64,000 nucleotides of DNA from Comamonas thiooxydans (GCF_002157685.2 NZ_AP026738.1:5766001-5830000); one strand, 5' to 3'. Shown: positions 52,836 to 62,803, counted from the first letter of the stretch. Program-made: numbers and translations. Notes: generated by a model from the letters alone, not told the origin.

Positions 52836-53228
52836 ATGGGCAACAAGCTTTACGTAGGCAATCTGCCTTACTCTTTCCGCGACCAAGATCTGCAAGACAG
52901 CTTCAGCGAGTTCGGCACTGTGAACAGCGCCAAGGTGATGATGGAGCGCGACACCGGCCGTTCCAAGGGCTTTGGTTTTGTGGAAATGGGCAGCGATGCC
53001 GAGGCGCAAGCCGCTATCCAGGGCCTGCACGGCCAAAACCGTGGCGGCCGTGACCTGGTCGTGAACGAAGCACGTCCCATGGAACCCCGTCCTCCCCGTT
53101 CCGGCGGCTTTGGCGGCGGTTTCGGTGGCGGCCGTGAAGGCGGTGGCGGTTTCGGCGGTGGCCGTGGTGACGGCGGCTTCGGCGGCGGCCGTGGCGATGG
53201 CGGCTACGGCCGTCGCAATAGCTACTAA
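52836..53228 (+). CDS. Glycine-rich RNA-binding protein (RRM), copy 1
   Basis: A 130-residue protein with one RRM (residues 1-80). RNP2 is KLYVGNLPYS, RNP1 is KGFGFVEM, with the aromatic residues that stack RNA. The C-terminal 45 residues are glycine/arginine repeats. In cyanobacteria and beta-proteobacteria such proteins are cold-induced RNA chaperones (known of the family; not shown here). The ATG has CAGGAG upstream, and an AT-rich 5' region of about 240 bases separates it from the divergent exporter. A TTCG terminator follows. Confidence 0.93.
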   Translation: MGNKLYVGNLPYSFRDQDLQDSFSEFGTVNSAKVMMERDTGRSKGFGFVEMGSDAEAQAAIQGLHGQNRGGRDLVVNEARPMEPRPPRSGGFGGGFGGGREGGGGFGGGRGDGGFGGGRGDGGYGRRNSY

Positions 53229-53246
53229 TCAGTTATTGCCAATAAC

Positions 53247-53273
53247 AAAAAAGGATCTTCGGATCCTTTTTTT
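53247..53273 (+). terminator. TTCG-loop terminator after RRM copy 1
   Basis: AAAAAAGGATC-TTCG-GATCCTTTTTTT, perfect stem and T run. Confidence 0.95.
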
Positions 53274-53468
53274 GTTGCTAAACGTTAGCAACGCGGTTTT
53301 CGAGCATTTATTTTTTTCCTTGTTCTCCGTCATAATTCCTTTCTCGGGGCATTTCCCGTTCACAAGCGAATAGGTGTTCAGGATTCTTTTTCATGTTTCC
53401 CATGGAAATACGACGACCATCCTGAATTCAATCGCGCCATTGAAGCATTGAGGAGCTAGGAGTTATTA

Positions 53469-53960
53469 ATGGGCAATAAGCTGTATGTCGGCAACCTTCC
53501 TTATGGTGTGCGCGACAACGATCTGGAGCAGGCGTTCGGCCAGTTTGGCGCCGTCGCAAGTGCGCGCGTCATGATGGAACGAGACACCGGCCGCTCCAAA
53601 GGCTTTGGTTTTGTGGAAATGGCCAGTGAAGCGGAAGCACAGGCTGCCATTCAGGGTATGAATGGCCAACCCCTGGGTGGTCGCAGCCTCGTCGTGAATG
53701 AAGCGCGCCCCATGGAACCCCGTCCTCCTCGATCCGGCGGTTTTGGCGGCGGCTTCCGCGGTGAAGGCGGTTTTGGCGGTGGTAATCGCGATGGTGGTTA
53801 TGGTGGCGGCCGTAGTGAAGGCGGTGGCTATGGCCGCGGCGACGGCGGTGGCTATGGTGGTGGTGGTCGCGGCGAAGGCGGCTTCCGCAGCCCCTATGGC
53901 TCAGGCCCACGCCACGGTGGTCGCGGCGGCTACGGTGGTGGTAATAACCACGGCGAATGA
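53469..53960 (+). CDS. Glycine-rich RNA-binding protein (RRM), copy 2
   Basis: A 163-residue paralogue of copy 1, with the same RRM (KLYVGNLPYG, KGFGFVEM) and the identical linker NEARPMEPRPPRSGGFGGGF but a longer Gly/Tyr/Arg tail. It has its own strong AGGAG ribosome-binding site and its own terminator, so the two are separate transcription units made by tandem duplication. The high similarity of both strands in the RRM suggests a recent or gene-converted duplication. Confidence 0.93.
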   Translation: MGNKLYVGNLPYGVRDNDLEQAFGQFGAVASARVMMERDTGRSKGFGFVEMASEAEAQAAIQGMNGQPLGGRSLVVNEARPMEPRPPRSGGFGGGFRGEGGFGGGNRDGGYGGGRSEGGGYGRGDGGGYGGGGRGEGGFRSPYGSGPRHGGRGGYGGGNNHGE

Positions 53961-53980
53961 GCTTCTGTTAACAGCTCGAA

Positions 53981-54008
53981 AATAAAGGCACGATAGCGTG
54001 CCTTTATT
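53981..54008. terminator. Terminator after RRM copy 2 (also serves SDR)
   Basis: AATAAAGGCACG-ATAG-CGTGCCTTTATT, perfect 12-bp stem with A and T flanks, between convergent genes. Confidence 0.92.
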
Positions 54009-54057
54009 TATTTTCGAGGACATTCAAATGCATAGTCATTTTCCCAATGTCTTCCAC

Positions 54058-54849
54058 TCAATCCTTTTTTAGATGCCTGGGCTTTCTGGTTTTCCCCAGA
54101 GTCAATCTATCCCACAGATAAGCGGGCAACACCCGCATTACGCTGCCGACAATCCTCATCTGCCAGGGAATAATCGCATATCTGGCTTTGCGCTCGATAA
54201 CCCGAAAGGCACGCCTTGCGAACTCCTCGGGCGAGAGCAGAAAAGGCATGGAATACGGATTATTTTTCGTCAACGGAGTGTCCACATAGCCAGGCAATAA
54301 ACTGGTCACAGAGACTCCGGATTTCTGCAACTCAACACGCAGACTCTCACAATAAGCAATGGCTGCCGCTTTACTGGCCGAATATGCGGCATGGCCGGGC
54401 AAGCCGCGAATACCAGCCACACTGCAAATACCTACCAGACGCCCGGAACCGCGTCGCACCATGGGCGTAATAAACGGCTGAAAGCTTGCCGCCAGCCCCA
54501 TGGTGTTGCTGGCCAGCACCTGCTGCATGACCTCAAGATCCTCGCGCAAGGAGGTATCCACGCCCCAGCTGACCCCCGCGTTGGCGATAACGACATCGGG
54601 CAGACCCTGGCGCTCAAGACAGGCCTTCGCAGCACCGCAGATGCTGTCGATGTCCGTGACATCCGCGCCATAGACAGCGTAGCGGGATGCATCCATGTGC
54701 CTGGACCGCGCCCATTGCTCCATGAGGACGGTGCGTCTGGCCACCAATGCGATCGACCAGCCACGCTGATAGTAGTACCAGGCCAGGGCCTGCCCTATGC
54801 CGCTGGAAGCACCGGTGATATAGACGAGTCCGGCACCATGCCCTGTCAT
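54058..54849 (-). CDS. Short-chain dehydrogenase/reductase
   Basis: A 263-residue Rossmann-fold SDR. The cofactor motif is YITGASSGIGQALAWYYY, NAG lies in VVIANAGVSWG, and the catalytic pair is in the YSASK motif. A C-terminal hydrophobic/basic segment (MRIVGSVMRVLPAYLWDRL) may contact membrane. It begins three bases after the lptC stop and so sits where lptA normally lies in this operon. Its function in lipid or envelope metabolism is inference from position only. Confidence 0.9.
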   Translation of the reverse strand: MTGHGAGLVYITGASSGIGQALAWYYYQRGWSIALVARRTVLMEQWARSRHMDASRYAVYGADVTDIDSICGAAKACLERQGLPDVVIANAGVSWGVDTSLREDLEVMQQVLASNTMGLAASFQPFITPMVRRGSGRLVGICSVAGIRGLPGHAAYSASKAAAIAYCESLRVELQKSGVSVTSLLPGYVDTPLTKNNPYSMPFLLSPEEFARRAFRVIERKARYAIIPWQMRIVGSVMRVLPAYLWDRLTLGKTRKPRHLKKD

Positions 54850-54852
54850 GAT

Positions 54853-55473
54853 TTACGGCTTCTGGCTGGGCAGGATGACACCCTTGACCCGCCCCTGCAT
54901 CTGCAGAATCTGATCAAGGTGCGCGTACTGCATGCTGTCACCCGTGAATCTGTCATTGCCACGGGTCATGACCACAGGTTTGTTGGTGCTGACGCGCTCG
55001 TCATTGGGCCAGATTTGCAGGAACTCGCTCTCCAGCCGCATGGCAGGCAAGGCCTTCTGGGTTGCAGTTGCAGGCACCGGCTCGCGCTGAATGACGGCCT
55101 GGCCGAACATCTGGATTTCCGAGCCGTCGCCATTGCTCAATGCACGGTTGGAGCTGCCCACGGTCTTGCGTCCATCAGGCGTGAAGCTCAGCATGCGTGC
55201 ATCGTAGACTTCCAGCGTATCGGTATCGGGAAAGTGCTCACCTGTCGCGCCATTCAGGCGATTTTTGAGGCGGCCCGATGCTTCGAAATTCTTGATGACG
55301 AAGTCTTTGAGGAAATAGTCCGGATCGTGCCGCACGGCCTTCTCCGTGCCACTGACAATCGGCTTGGGAGCATTGCGCACCAGCCACCAGGTGCCCAGCG
55401 CCAGCAGGCCCATGATGAGCACCGGGAGGTACATCGAGGCCTTGTCGCCCACACGGCGCCATTGCCCGCTCAT
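54853..55473 (-). CDS. lptC: LPS export system protein LptC
   Basis: A 206-residue bitopic inner-membrane protein that links LptB2FG to LptA. An N-terminal membrane helix (about 14-31, YLPVLIMGLLALGTWWLV) precedes the periplasmic beta-jellyroll with PDYFLKDFVIKNFEASGRLKN. The ATG overlaps the kdsC stop by four bases. Confidence 0.93.
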   Translation of the reverse strand: MSGQWRRVGDKASMYLPVLIMGLLALGTWWLVRNAPKPIVSGTEKAVRHDPDYFLKDFVIKNFEASGRLKNRLNGATGEHFPDTDTLEVYDARMLSFTPDGRKTVGSSNRALSNGDGSEIQMFGQAVIQREPVPATATQKALPAMRLESEFLQIWPNDERVSTNKPVVMTRGNDRFTGDSMQYAHLDQILQMQGRVKGVILPSQKP

Positions 55474-56033
55474 GAGCCATACCCCGAAAGCAGCGCCGCA
55501 TAAACACCATTGGCGGCCAGCAGCAGATCGCAGAACTGCCGCACCGCCCCCTCTCCGCCATTCTTGCCACTGACCCAGTCCGCCACATGGGATGCCTCGT
55601 CATGGGCATTGGCGGGTGCGCAGGAAAAGTGGCTGCGACGCATGACGGGAAGATCGGGCCAGTCGTCCCCCATGGCGGCGGCCTGCTGCCATTGCAGACC
55701 CAGTTCAGCCAAGATGGACTCGGCAGCCGGCACTTTGTCTTCCGTGCCAAAGCGCGCATGTTCAATGCCCAGTTGCTTCAAGCGCAAACGCAGCGGCGCG
55801 GAGTCTCGCCCCGTCACCACGGCTGGCGTGATGCCAGCCTTTTGCAACATTTTCAGGCCATGACCATCCAGCGTATGGAAGCGCTTGAGGACCTCACCCT
55901 CACCCGAGAAGTAAAGGCCGCCGTCGGTCAGGACGCCATCCACATCGAAGAAGACCACGCGAATTCCCTGGGCCTTGAGCAACAGCTGCGGGTCCCATTG
56001 CTGGCGGGGTGTCAGAGCAGGTCGGTTCATCAA
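55470..56033 (-). CDS. kdsC: 3-deoxy-D-manno-octulosonate-8-phosphate phosphatase
   Basis: A 187-residue HAD-family phosphatase that makes Kdo for lipopolysaccharide. The nucleophile motif is VVFFDVDGVLTDG, later motifs are TGRDSAPLRLR and the magnesium-binding MGDDWPDLPVM. Overlaps both neighbours by four bases. Confidence 0.95.
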   Translation of the reverse strand: MMNRPALTPRQQWDPQLLLKAQGIRVVFFDVDGVLTDGGLYFSGEGEVLKRFHTLDGHGLKMLQKAGITPAVVTGRDSAPLRLRLKQLGIEHARFGTEDKVPAAESILAELGLQWQQAAAMGDDWPDLPVMRRSHFSCAPANAHDEASHVADWVSGKNGGEGAVRQFCDLLLAANGVYAALLSGYGS

Positions 56034-57031
56034 ATCACCTTGGCGCGCATCAGATCGCGAATATGCACCACACCCTGCAGGCGCTGGTTGTCATCGGCCA
56101 CCAGCACTGCGGTAATGCCATGCTCTTCCATCATGCGGGCCGCGGCCACCGCCAGCAGATCAGGCTTGATCGTCAGAGGCCTGGCGTGCATGACGTCCTG
56201 CGCCGTGCGGCTGCGCAGGTCCACGCCGGCTTCCACACAGCGGCGCAAATCACCATCGGTAAAGATCCCCACCAGCTCACCGGCTGCGTTGACCACGGCG
56301 GAGCAACCCAGGCCCTTGGCACTCATCTCGCGCATCAGGTCCACGCTGCTTACGTCCTGGGCAACCTGGGGCACATCGACACCACGACGCATCACGTCGC
56401 GCACATGGGTCAGCAGGCGCCGACCCAGCGCTCCACCAGGATGCGAGCGCGCAAAATCCTCGGCGCCAAAGCCACGGGCGTCGAGCAGGGCCACGGCCAG
56501 CGCATCTCCCATGGCCAGCTGGGCGGTCGTGCTCGCAGTGGGCGCCAGATTCAGAGGACAGGCTTCCTTGTCGACGCGTGTATCCAGCACCCAGTCTGCA
56601 TGCTTGGCCAGTGTCGATTGCAGACCGCCGGTCACGGCCACCAGGGGCACGCCCATGCGCTTGATGGCGGGCAACACGCCAGTCAGCTCATCGGTCTCGC
56701 CGCTATTGGACAGAGCCAGCACCAGATCGTCCTGTGTCAGCATGCCCAGGTCGCCATGACTGGCTTCTGCGGGATGCACGAAAAAGGAGGGGGTCCCTGT
56801 GGACGCGAGCGTCGCAGCCACCTTCCGGCCCACATGCCCGCTTTTGCCCATGCCCATGACCACCACCCGGCCCGGCAACTGCAGAATGCGCTGCACCACG
56901 GCCGTGAATGCGCCATTGAGGCGCTCGGACATGGAACGCAGGGCGGCGGCCTCGATATCCAGGGCCTCGCGGGCCAGGTTCAAAGCTCGCGGTGCGTCGA
57001 TCAGACGCGAATTGGCAGCATCAGAATTCAT
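56030..57031 (-). CDS. kdsD: Arabinose-5-phosphate isomerase
   Basis: A 333-residue KpsF/GutQ-type isomerase converting ribulose-5-phosphate to arabinose-5-phosphate, the first Kdo step. The SIS domain has GMGKSGHVGRKVAATLASTG and SHGDLGM; two CBS domains (DVMHARPLTIKPD... and the VFTDGDLRRCV region) make up the C-terminus. First gene of the kdsD-kdsC-lptC-SDR operon. Confidence 0.95.
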   Translation of the reverse strand: MNSDAANSRLIDAPRALNLAREALDIEAAALRSMSERLNGAFTAVVQRILQLPGRVVVMGMGKSGHVGRKVAATLASTGTPSFFVHPAEASHGDLGMLTQDDLVLALSNSGETDELTGVLPAIKRMGVPLVAVTGGLQSTLAKHADWVLDTRVDKEACPLNLAPTASTTAQLAMGDALAVALLDARGFGAEDFARSHPGGALGRRLLTHVRDVMRRGVDVPQVAQDVSSVDLMREMSAKGLGCSAVVNAAGELVGIFTDGDLRRCVEAGVDLRSRTAQDVMHARPLTIKPDLLAVAAARMMEEHGITAVLVADDNQRLQGVVHIRDLMRAKVI

Positions 57032-57142
57032 GCCCGGATTTTAGCCAGCCCCTGCCAGCCGGGCAGCGGGCAACATCCCTTTGACCTGCATTTCAGGCCC
57101 GAGCCCATACACTGACGAGCATTCAAGAAACTCAGGCCAGCC

Positions 57143-57700
57143 ATGCAATCTTCCACCAGCGTCAACGACTATCTGCGCGACCATATCCGTACCGTGCCGG
57201 ACTGGCCTGCACCGGGCGTGCAGTTCCGCGACATCACGCCCCTGCTGCAGGACCCCAAAGTCTTTCGCGTCATGACCGACGCCTTTGTGCACCGTTACAT
57301 GGACCCCAAGCTGCGCCCCGATGTGGTCGCAGGTCTGGATGCCCGCGGATTCATTCTGGGTGCCGTGATCGCGCACGAGCTCAATGTCGGCTTTGTGCCC
57401 ATCCGCAAAAAAGGCAAGCTGCCCTTCACCACGGTCGAAGAAACCTATGAGCTCGAATACGGTAGCGCCACCGTGGAACTGCATACCGATGCCGTCAAGT
57501 CCGGCGACCGTGTGTTGCTGATCGACGATTTGATCGCCACCGGCGGCACCATGATGGCCGGCAAGAAGCTGCTGGAAAAACTGGGGGCTACCGTGGTGGA
57601 AGGCGCAGCGATTGTGGATCTGCCGGAACTGGGCGGTTCCAAGCACCTCAAGGACAGCGGCCTGCCCCTGTTCACTCTGGTCGACTTTGCCGGACACTGA
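57143..57700 (+). CDS. apt: Adenine phosphoribosyltransferase
   Basis: A 185-residue purine salvage enzyme forming AMP from adenine and PRPP. The PRPP-binding motif is [14 protein letters not shown], the N-terminal [13 protein letters not shown] and the [10 protein letters not shown] block are family hallmarks. Divergent from kdsD. Confidence 0.96.
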   Translation: MQSSTSVNDYLRDHIRTVPDWPAPGVQFRDITPLLQDPKVFRVMTDAFVHRYMDPKLRPDVVAGLDARGFILGAVIAHELNVGFVPIRKKGKLPFTTVEETYELEYGSATVELHTDAVKSGDRVLLIDDLIATGGTMMAGKKLLEKLGATVVEGAAIVDLPELGGSKHLKDSGLPLFTLVDFAGH

Positions 57701-57722
57701 ACAGCCCCGCAACAGCCCTGGA

Positions 57723-58388
57723 TCAGCGCAGCTCTCCGTACTGCGTCGTGCCCAGAGAGCCCAGTCCGGACACGGCAAATTCGCCGCCTTCCTCATGGCC
57801 GGAGCCAGGGCCCAGCAATGGCGCCTGGCGTGATTGGCGCACACTCGCGGGCGATACAGCAGCCATGGCCACTGCCTGCTTGAACGCATCCATTTCCTGC
57901 GCGTCAATGGGCTCGAAAGAGCGGCCTGAATGTGCCGCGACCGGAGCATGGCGTGGCGCCTTCATCGGGGGTACGGCCCCGTCAAACTGCGTCTGCGCAA
58001 AATCAGGGCTGGCAGCGCTTTGAAGCTGCCCATTCACGCGCCAGTAAACGGCGTGAACCCCTGCATCCATGCGAGTTCTGGCGAGCTCGGCAATCAAGGC
58101 CTCGATACGTCTTTGCTGCGGAGCATCCGCAGCGTATGCAGGAGCCAGATCCACCATCACGACAAAGCGCTGGCCGACGTTGTCCAGCGAAAGCACCTTG
58201 AACTTGTAGCCGGCAGAGAGAATGCCGACCCTGACCATGGCTTCGCGCACGATGACGTACAGCTGCTCGCGTCTGGCCGAGCGCTCCCGGCGCTGCGACT
58301 GACGCGCCCCCGGATCATCCTCGTGGCGCGATGCTGGCGTACCGTCGTCTTGACGAGGCGCGCGAGAAAACCATCGAAACAGGGACAT
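57723..58388 (-). CDS. Hypothetical protein with possible basic N-terminus
   Basis: A 221-residue protein I cannot assign. After a basic N-terminus it has a stretch (LYVIVREAMVRVGILSAGYKFKVLSLDNVG) with a probable alpha/beta fold ending RFVVMVDLAPAYA, then a helix (RRIEALIAELARTRM) and a low-complexity C-terminus. No signal peptide or membrane segment. A GTG two codons upstream is an alternative start. It ends 23 bases from the apt stop. Confidence 0.6.
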   Translation of the reverse strand: MSLFRWFSRAPRQDDGTPASRHEDDPGARQSQRRERSARREQLYVIVREAMVRVGILSAGYKFKVLSLDNVGQRFVVMVDLAPAYAADAPQQRRIEALIAELARTRMDAGVHAVYWRVNGQLQSAASPDFAQTQFDGAVPPMKAPRHAPVAAHSGRSFEPIDAQEMDAFKQAVAMAAVSPASVRQSRQAPLLGPGSGHEEGGEFAVSGLGSLGTTQYGELR

Positions 58389-58530
58389 GGGCACACTCGA
58401 TCAGGCAATATTTACAAGAGGACACATTCTGCCTCTTGGTCTGAAGCAGCTCATGACATTGGCTGAAATATTAGCCGTTGTCCGACGTGGATCAAGCCGC
58501 CAAACCGGCCGGAACACAAAAAATCTTCAC

Positions 58531-59010
58531 TCAGGTGCTGGCCACCCGGCGACGACTGTCCCCTGCACGGCGGGCCAGTACCTGACCTGCCATGGTCAGC
58601 AGCGCCAGGGCCAGAGCAGGCTGACGGTTGGCAATTTCGGAATAACGCAGCGCTGTCAGACACCATAGACGGCTGGGCGCTGCGGCCTGAACCGTGGCCT
58701 TGCGTGGTCGATGGGCAAAGAAGGCCCCTTCCCCCACAATCGCCCCCGGCCCCACCAGAGCCAGGCGGATTCTTTCCTTCGAATCCTGGTAATGCACGCT
58801 CAGCGAGCCGTACTCCACCAGGTACAGATTGCGATCCAGCGCCCCTTCGGCAAACAACACCTCGCTGGCCGCCAGATTGATCGGCTGCAGATACGGCGCC
58901 AGCAACTCCCATTGAGCGGCACTGAGCACGTTTTGAGCGGTATCGGTGGCAACCGAGGTCGTCATCGCCTGGATCAGCGCCGACAAATCCTGAGGTGTTG
59001 AAGCGAACAT
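58531..59010 (-). CDS. Cyclic-nucleotide-binding domain protein without DNA-binding domain
   Basis: A 159-residue protein whose main part (about 35-140) is a cNMP-binding domain of the Crp/Fnr type: the strand LYLVEYGSLSVHYQ, the turn GPGAIVGEGAFFAHRPRKATVQA and a C-terminal helix. The usual winged-helix DNA-binding domain is absent. The phosphate-binding cassette has GEGAFF followed by RPRKATVQA, close to the canonical R-x-A pattern. It could bind cAMP or c-di-GMP, or none (unknown). Start chosen at MFASTP; a longer start exists. Confidence 0.8.
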   Translation of the reverse strand: MFASTPQDLSALIQAMTTSVATDTAQNVLSAAQWELLAPYLQPINLAASEVLFAEGALDRNLYLVEYGSLSVHYQDSKERIRLALVGPGAIVGEGAFFAHRPRKATVQAAAPSRLWCLTALRYSEIANRQPALALALLTMAGQVLARRAGDSRRRVAST

Positions 59011-59225
59011 AAGCAGTGAGTAGAACGCGAACGCCGCATGCCATCCGGGTGGACAAATCCGGATACACATCCCGGCCGCTCAGGGTAAAAGAAATTCATA
59101 GCGCGCCATGGCTCACCATCAACGCAGGGTGAATGCTAAGCGACTCTGACAGTCCCGCCAATCACTTGCGGTACGGAGTTGCTTTTACTTCCCCAAAGCG
59201 TCTGCATCTTCATTCGCGTCAAAGC

Positions 59226-59255
59226 AAAAAAGGATCGATGATTCGATCCTTTTTT
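59226..59255. terminator. Bidirectional terminator downstream of pgk
   Basis: AAAAAAGGATCGA-TGAT-TCGATCCTTTTTT, perfect 13-bp stem. It faces pgk and could also work on the other strand. Confidence 0.92.
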
Positions 59256-59306
59256 GATAGCTTACATTGCTCTTCCCATTAGGGTTAGCGCCATTCCCCA
59301 GGGAAA

Positions 59307-60500
59307 TCAGCCATTGGCGCGCTTTTCCAGGATCTCGAAAGCGGGCAACTTCTTGCCCTCCAGCACTTCCAGGAAGGCTCCGCCGCCGGTGGAGATGTAG
59401 CCCACGTCCTTTTCAATGCCGTACTTGGCAATGGCGGCCAGAGTATCACCGCCGCCGGCAATGCTGAAGGCGGGGGACTCGGCAATCGCCTGGGCGATGA
59501 CCTTGGTGCCATTGGCAAACTGGTCGAACTCGAACACGCCCACGGGGCCGTTCCAGACGATGGTGCCGGCCTTTTTGAGCTGCTCTGCCAGCAGGGCTGC
59601 TGTTTCCGGGCCGATGTCCAGAATCATGTCGTCGTCCGCCACTTCGGAGGCCTTCTTGACGGTGGCCACGGCGTCGGCAGCAAAGGTCTTGGCGGTGACC
59701 ACATCGGTGGGCACGGGCACATTGGCACCACGGGCAGCCATGGCGTCGATCACGGCCTTGGCATCGGCCACCAGATCGGGCTCGGCCAGGCTCTTGCCGA
59801 TCTTCAGACCGGCAGCCAGCATGAAGGTGTTGGCAATGCCGCCGCCCACGATGAGCTGGTCCACCTTGTCGGCCAGGCTCTTGAGGATGGTCAGCTTGGT
59901 GGACACCTTGGAGCCTGCCACGATGGCGGCCAGGGGACGTGCGGGCGCTGCCAGGGCCTTGTTCAACGCGTCGATCTCGGCCGACAGCAGCGGGCCGGCA
60001 CAGGCGATGGGGGCGTATTCGGCGATGCCGTAGGTCGTGCCTTCGGCGCGGTGAGCGGTGCCGAAGGCGTCGTTCACAAAGATGTCGCAGAGCTTGGCCA
60101 GCTTCTGGGCCAGCTCGGGCTTGTTCTTCTTTTCACCCACGTTGACACGGCAGTTCTCGAGCAGCACGACCTGGCCAGGGGCAATCTGCACGCCGTCCAC
60201 CCAGTTGGCGACCAGGGGCACATCGCGGCCCAGCAGCTCGGACAGGCGCTTGGCCACGGGAGCCAGCGAGTCCTGGGGCTTGAATTCACCTTCGGTGGGG
60301 CGGCCCAGGTGGCTGGTGACCATCACGGCAGCGCCTGCCTTCAAAGCCATTTCAATCGCAGGCACGGAAGCGCGCACACGCGTGTCTTCGGTGATTTCAC
60401 CAGCGTCGTTCAGGGGCACATTCAGGTCGGCACGGATGAAAACACGTTGGCCCTGGGCCTTGCCCTGGGCGCACAGATCGGAGAAGCGGATGATGTTCAT
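59307..60500 (-). CDS. pgk: Phosphoglycerate kinase
   Basis: A 397-residue glycolytic kinase transferring phosphate from 1,3-bisphosphoglycerate to ADP. N-terminal [18 protein letters not shown], the hinge and VGGGIANTF and the C-terminal [30 protein letters not shown] are all present. The preceding GTG and other starts were rejected because MNIIRFSDL is the family N-terminus. Confidence 0.97.
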   Translation of the reverse strand: MNIIRFSDLCAQGKAQGQRVFIRADLNVPLNDAGEITEDTRVRASVPAIEMALKAGAAVMVTSHLGRPTEGEFKPQDSLAPVAKRLSELLGRDVPLVANWVDGVQIAPGQVVLLENCRVNVGEKKNKPELAQKLAKLCDIFVNDAFGTAHRAEGTTYGIAEYAPIACAGPLLSAEIDALNKALAAPARPLAAIVAGSKVSTKLTILKSLADKVDQLIVGGGIANTFMLAAGLKIGKSLAEPDLVADAKAVIDAMAARGANVPVPTDVVTAKTFAADAVATVKKASEVADDDMILDIGPETAALLAEQLKKAGTIVWNGPVGVFEFDQFANGTKVIAQAIAESPAFSIAGGGDTLAAIAKYGIEKDVGYISTGGGAFLEVLEGKKLPAFEILEKRANG

Positions 60501-60680
60501 GCAGCAAAAAAGCGACTCCGAAAGTCGCCCATACAAAGGTTGGAAAACAAAAAATCTGTCTGCATTTTAGGTCGTTCACCCTTTGCAGCCATCGTTTTCA
60601 TCCGCTTACTCGACTCAAAAACAGGAGCATCTTGCACATGCTGTAACTAGGTTTCAGACCTTTTTAGCGGTAGCCCATAT

Positions 60681-60709
60681 GAAAACAGGAGCACGCAGCT
60701 CCTGTTTTC
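60681..60709. terminator. Terminator after azlD
   Basis: GAAAACAGGAGC-ACGCA-GCTCCTGTTTTC, perfect 12-bp stem, 13 bases beyond the azlD stop. Confidence 0.88.
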
Positions 60710-60722
60710 TGTGGCCCTGGGG

Positions 60723-61055
60723 CTACCAGCCCATACCGATATGTAGCGGCAGGTAGATTGCCATGCCCAGTGCGATGGTTCCGAGAATGCTGCGCTTGTA
60801 AAAAAAATACACCACAGAAGCGGCCAGCGCAGGCAGTCGCGCATCGGCCAGACTATTGATCAGCTGACCATTGCTCATCACGATCTCGGGCGCAATCACT
60901 GCGGCCAGGGCCGCCAGCGGCGCGTATTTGAGCCCGCGCTTGAGCCAGTTGGGCAGCGGCAGTTCACGCTCGGGGATCATGAAAAAAGCACGCGTGATCA
61001 GCGTGATGAGGGCCAGACCGATACAGGCGACGATGACCCAGAAACTGCTCATCAT
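60723..61055 (-). CDS. azlD: AzlD family branched-chain amino acid exporter subunit
   Basis: A 110-residue membrane protein with four helices, typical of the small AzlD partner. Together with AzlC it exports branched-chain or related amino acids. Its ATG overlaps the azlC stop. Confidence 0.88.
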   Translation of the reverse strand: MMSSFWVIVACIGLALITLITRAFFMIPERELPLPNWLKRGLKYAPLAALAAVIAPEIVMSNGQLINSLADARLPALAASVVYFFYKRSILGTIALGMAIYLPLHIGMGW

Positions 61056-61822
61056 GACCGCTCCTCCTCATTCTTCACCGCAGACAGTCGGCTGGCCTGT
61101 TTTTGCAGTTGCTCGGCCGTCAGGCCTGCAGCCACCGCAGCTGCGATCGCCACCAAGATATTGAGCTTGAGCGGCAGCGCAAAAGCCGCCACGGCTGCCG
61201 TACAGGCCACGATGGAGGCCACCCAGGTTGCGCGGTCCTTGAGCATGGACAGCAGCACGCCCAACAACGCTAGCACACCGGCAAAGCCCAGCCCCCAGGA
61301 CAGAGGAATCTGGTCGGCCAGGAAAATGCCCAGCGTTGACGGGATCTGCCAGGCCAGCCAGTTGGTCAGAGCCGCACCCCAGAAATAGGGCAGTTGCTCG
61401 GGCTGCGGCCTGGCCTCTGGGTAGCGGCTCATGAAGTTCACGAAAATCACATCGCCGCTGAAATAGGCGACGGCCAGACGGTGACGCAGACTCAGGTTGG
61501 CGAAATAGCTGCGCCACATGCTGGACAGGATCACAAAACGCAGGTTCACGCAGATGGCGGTGAACCAGACCACCCACAGCGGCGCCCCCACGGCCATCAG
61601 CGGCAGCACGGCCAGCTGGGCACTGCCCGCATAGACAGTCAAACCCATGAGCAGCGCCAGGGGAACGGACAGGCCGCTTTTGACCATGGCCACGCCGGTT
61701 ACCAGGCCCCAGGCAGCGATGCCCAAGGCGGTGCCGCCCATCTCCTTGGAGCCGACCCAGAAGAACGGATCCCTGACTATCGATTTCGCACGCTGACTCA
61801 GCGTGAACGCCATATCCGTCAT
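61052..61822 (-). CDS. azlC: AzlC family branched-chain amino acid exporter subunit
   Basis: A 256-residue membrane protein with about seven helices; conserved [19 protein letters not shown] and [12 protein letters not shown] stretches. It forms an exporter with AzlD. Starts in the stop of fmt (four-base overlap), so it is read through from fmt. Confidence 0.92.
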   Translation of the reverse strand: MTDMAFTLSQRAKSIVRDPFFWVGSKEMGGTALGIAAWGLVTGVAMVKSGLSVPLALLMGLTVYAGSAQLAVLPLMAVGAPLWVVWFTAICVNLRFVILSSMWRSYFANLSLRHRLAVAYFSGDVIFVNFMSRYPEARPQPEQLPYFWGAALTNWLAWQIPSTLGIFLADQIPLSWGLGFAGVLALLGVLLSMLKDRATWVASIVACTAAVAAFALPLKLNILVAIAAAVAAGLTAEQLQKQASRLSAVKNEEERS

Positions 61823-62784
61823 ACCTCGCCAGCACCCTCGCCCAGTTGCGCGCCTGCGGGCAGCTCGAAACCACGCAGAAAATCGCCTGCGGCCAGACGC
61901 TTGCCACCCGCGCGCTGCAACAGCGTCATATTGAGCACGCCACTGCCACAGGCCACGCGCACACCCCGAGCGTCGGCCGACAGCACGGAACCGGGCACGC
62001 CGCTGCCTTGCTGGGCCTCTGCTTCCCAGACCTTGATGGCTTCACCGCCCAGGCTGGTGGCGCCGCCAGGGAAAGGATTGAAGGCACGCAGGCGGCGCGC
62101 AATGACATCAGCGCTTTCGCTCCAGTCGATCAGGCTCTCGGCCTTCTCGATCTTGTGTGCATAGCTCACGCCATCAGCGGGCTGTGGCGTGCGCGGCAGA
62201 CCGCCGCAGGCCGCCATTTCCAGCGCTTCCACGATCAGGCGGCCGCCCAGCGTGGCCAGCTTGTCGTGCAGACTGGCCGTGGTGTCTTGCGCAGCAATCG
62301 GCAGGCGCTCGATCAAGCACATATCGCCGGTATCCAGGCCTGCATCCATCTGCATGATGGTGACGCCAGTTTCAGCGTCACCGGCCTCGATGGCGCGATG
62401 AATCGGCGCTGCACCGCGCCAGCGCGGCAGCAGGCTGGCGTGGATGTTCAGGCAGCCCAGGCGCGGCGTATCGAGCACCCACTGCGGCAGGATCAGGCCA
62501 TAGGCCGCCACCACCATCACATCGGCCTGAGCGGCATCGATCGCGGCCTTGGCGGCAGCGGCATCTTCGGGATATTTGCCGTCCAGACGCAGACTCAACG
62601 GCTGAGCCACTGCGATGCCATGCTCCAAAGCGCACTGCTTGACGGGAGAGGCTTGCAGCTTCATGCCGCGCCCGGCCGGACGGTCCGGTTGGGTCAGCAC
62701 CAGCGGAACTTCAAAACCTGCAGCCAGCAGACTCTCCAGGGCCACGCGCGCAAATTCGGGCGTGCCGGCAAAAATGACTTTCAT
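61819..62784 (-). CDS. fmt: Methionyl-tRNA formyltransferase
   Basis: A 321-residue enzyme formylating initiator Met-tRNA. N-terminal [17 protein letters not shown], the catalytic [24 protein letters not shown] and the C-terminal domain FNPFPGGAT are canonical. A GTG three codons upstream is an alternative start. It is separated from def by a lipoprotein gene. Confidence 0.97.
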   Translation of the reverse strand: MKVIFAGTPEFARVALESLLAAGFEVPLVLTQPDRPAGRGMKLQASPVKQCALEHGIAVAQPLSLRLDGKYPEDAAAAKAAIDAAQADVMVVAAYGLILPQWVLDTPRLGCLNIHASLLPRWRGAAPIHRAIEAGDAETGVTIMQMDAGLDTGDMCLIERLPIAAQDTTASLHDKLATLGGRLIVEALEMAACGGLPRTPQPADGVSYAHKIEKAESLIDWSESADVIARRLRAFNPFPGGATSLGGEAIKVWEAEAQQGSGVPGSVLSADARGVRVACGSGVLNMTLLQRAGGKRLAAGDFLRGFELPAGAQLGEGAGEV

Positions 62785-62803
62785 GGGACTCACAAATTAA
62801 AAA

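Noticed and set aside
53100..53220. Repeat array resembling a short tandem repeat locus
   Set aside because: It is the coding sequence of the glycine-rich tail of the RRM protein, not a CRISPR or satellite.
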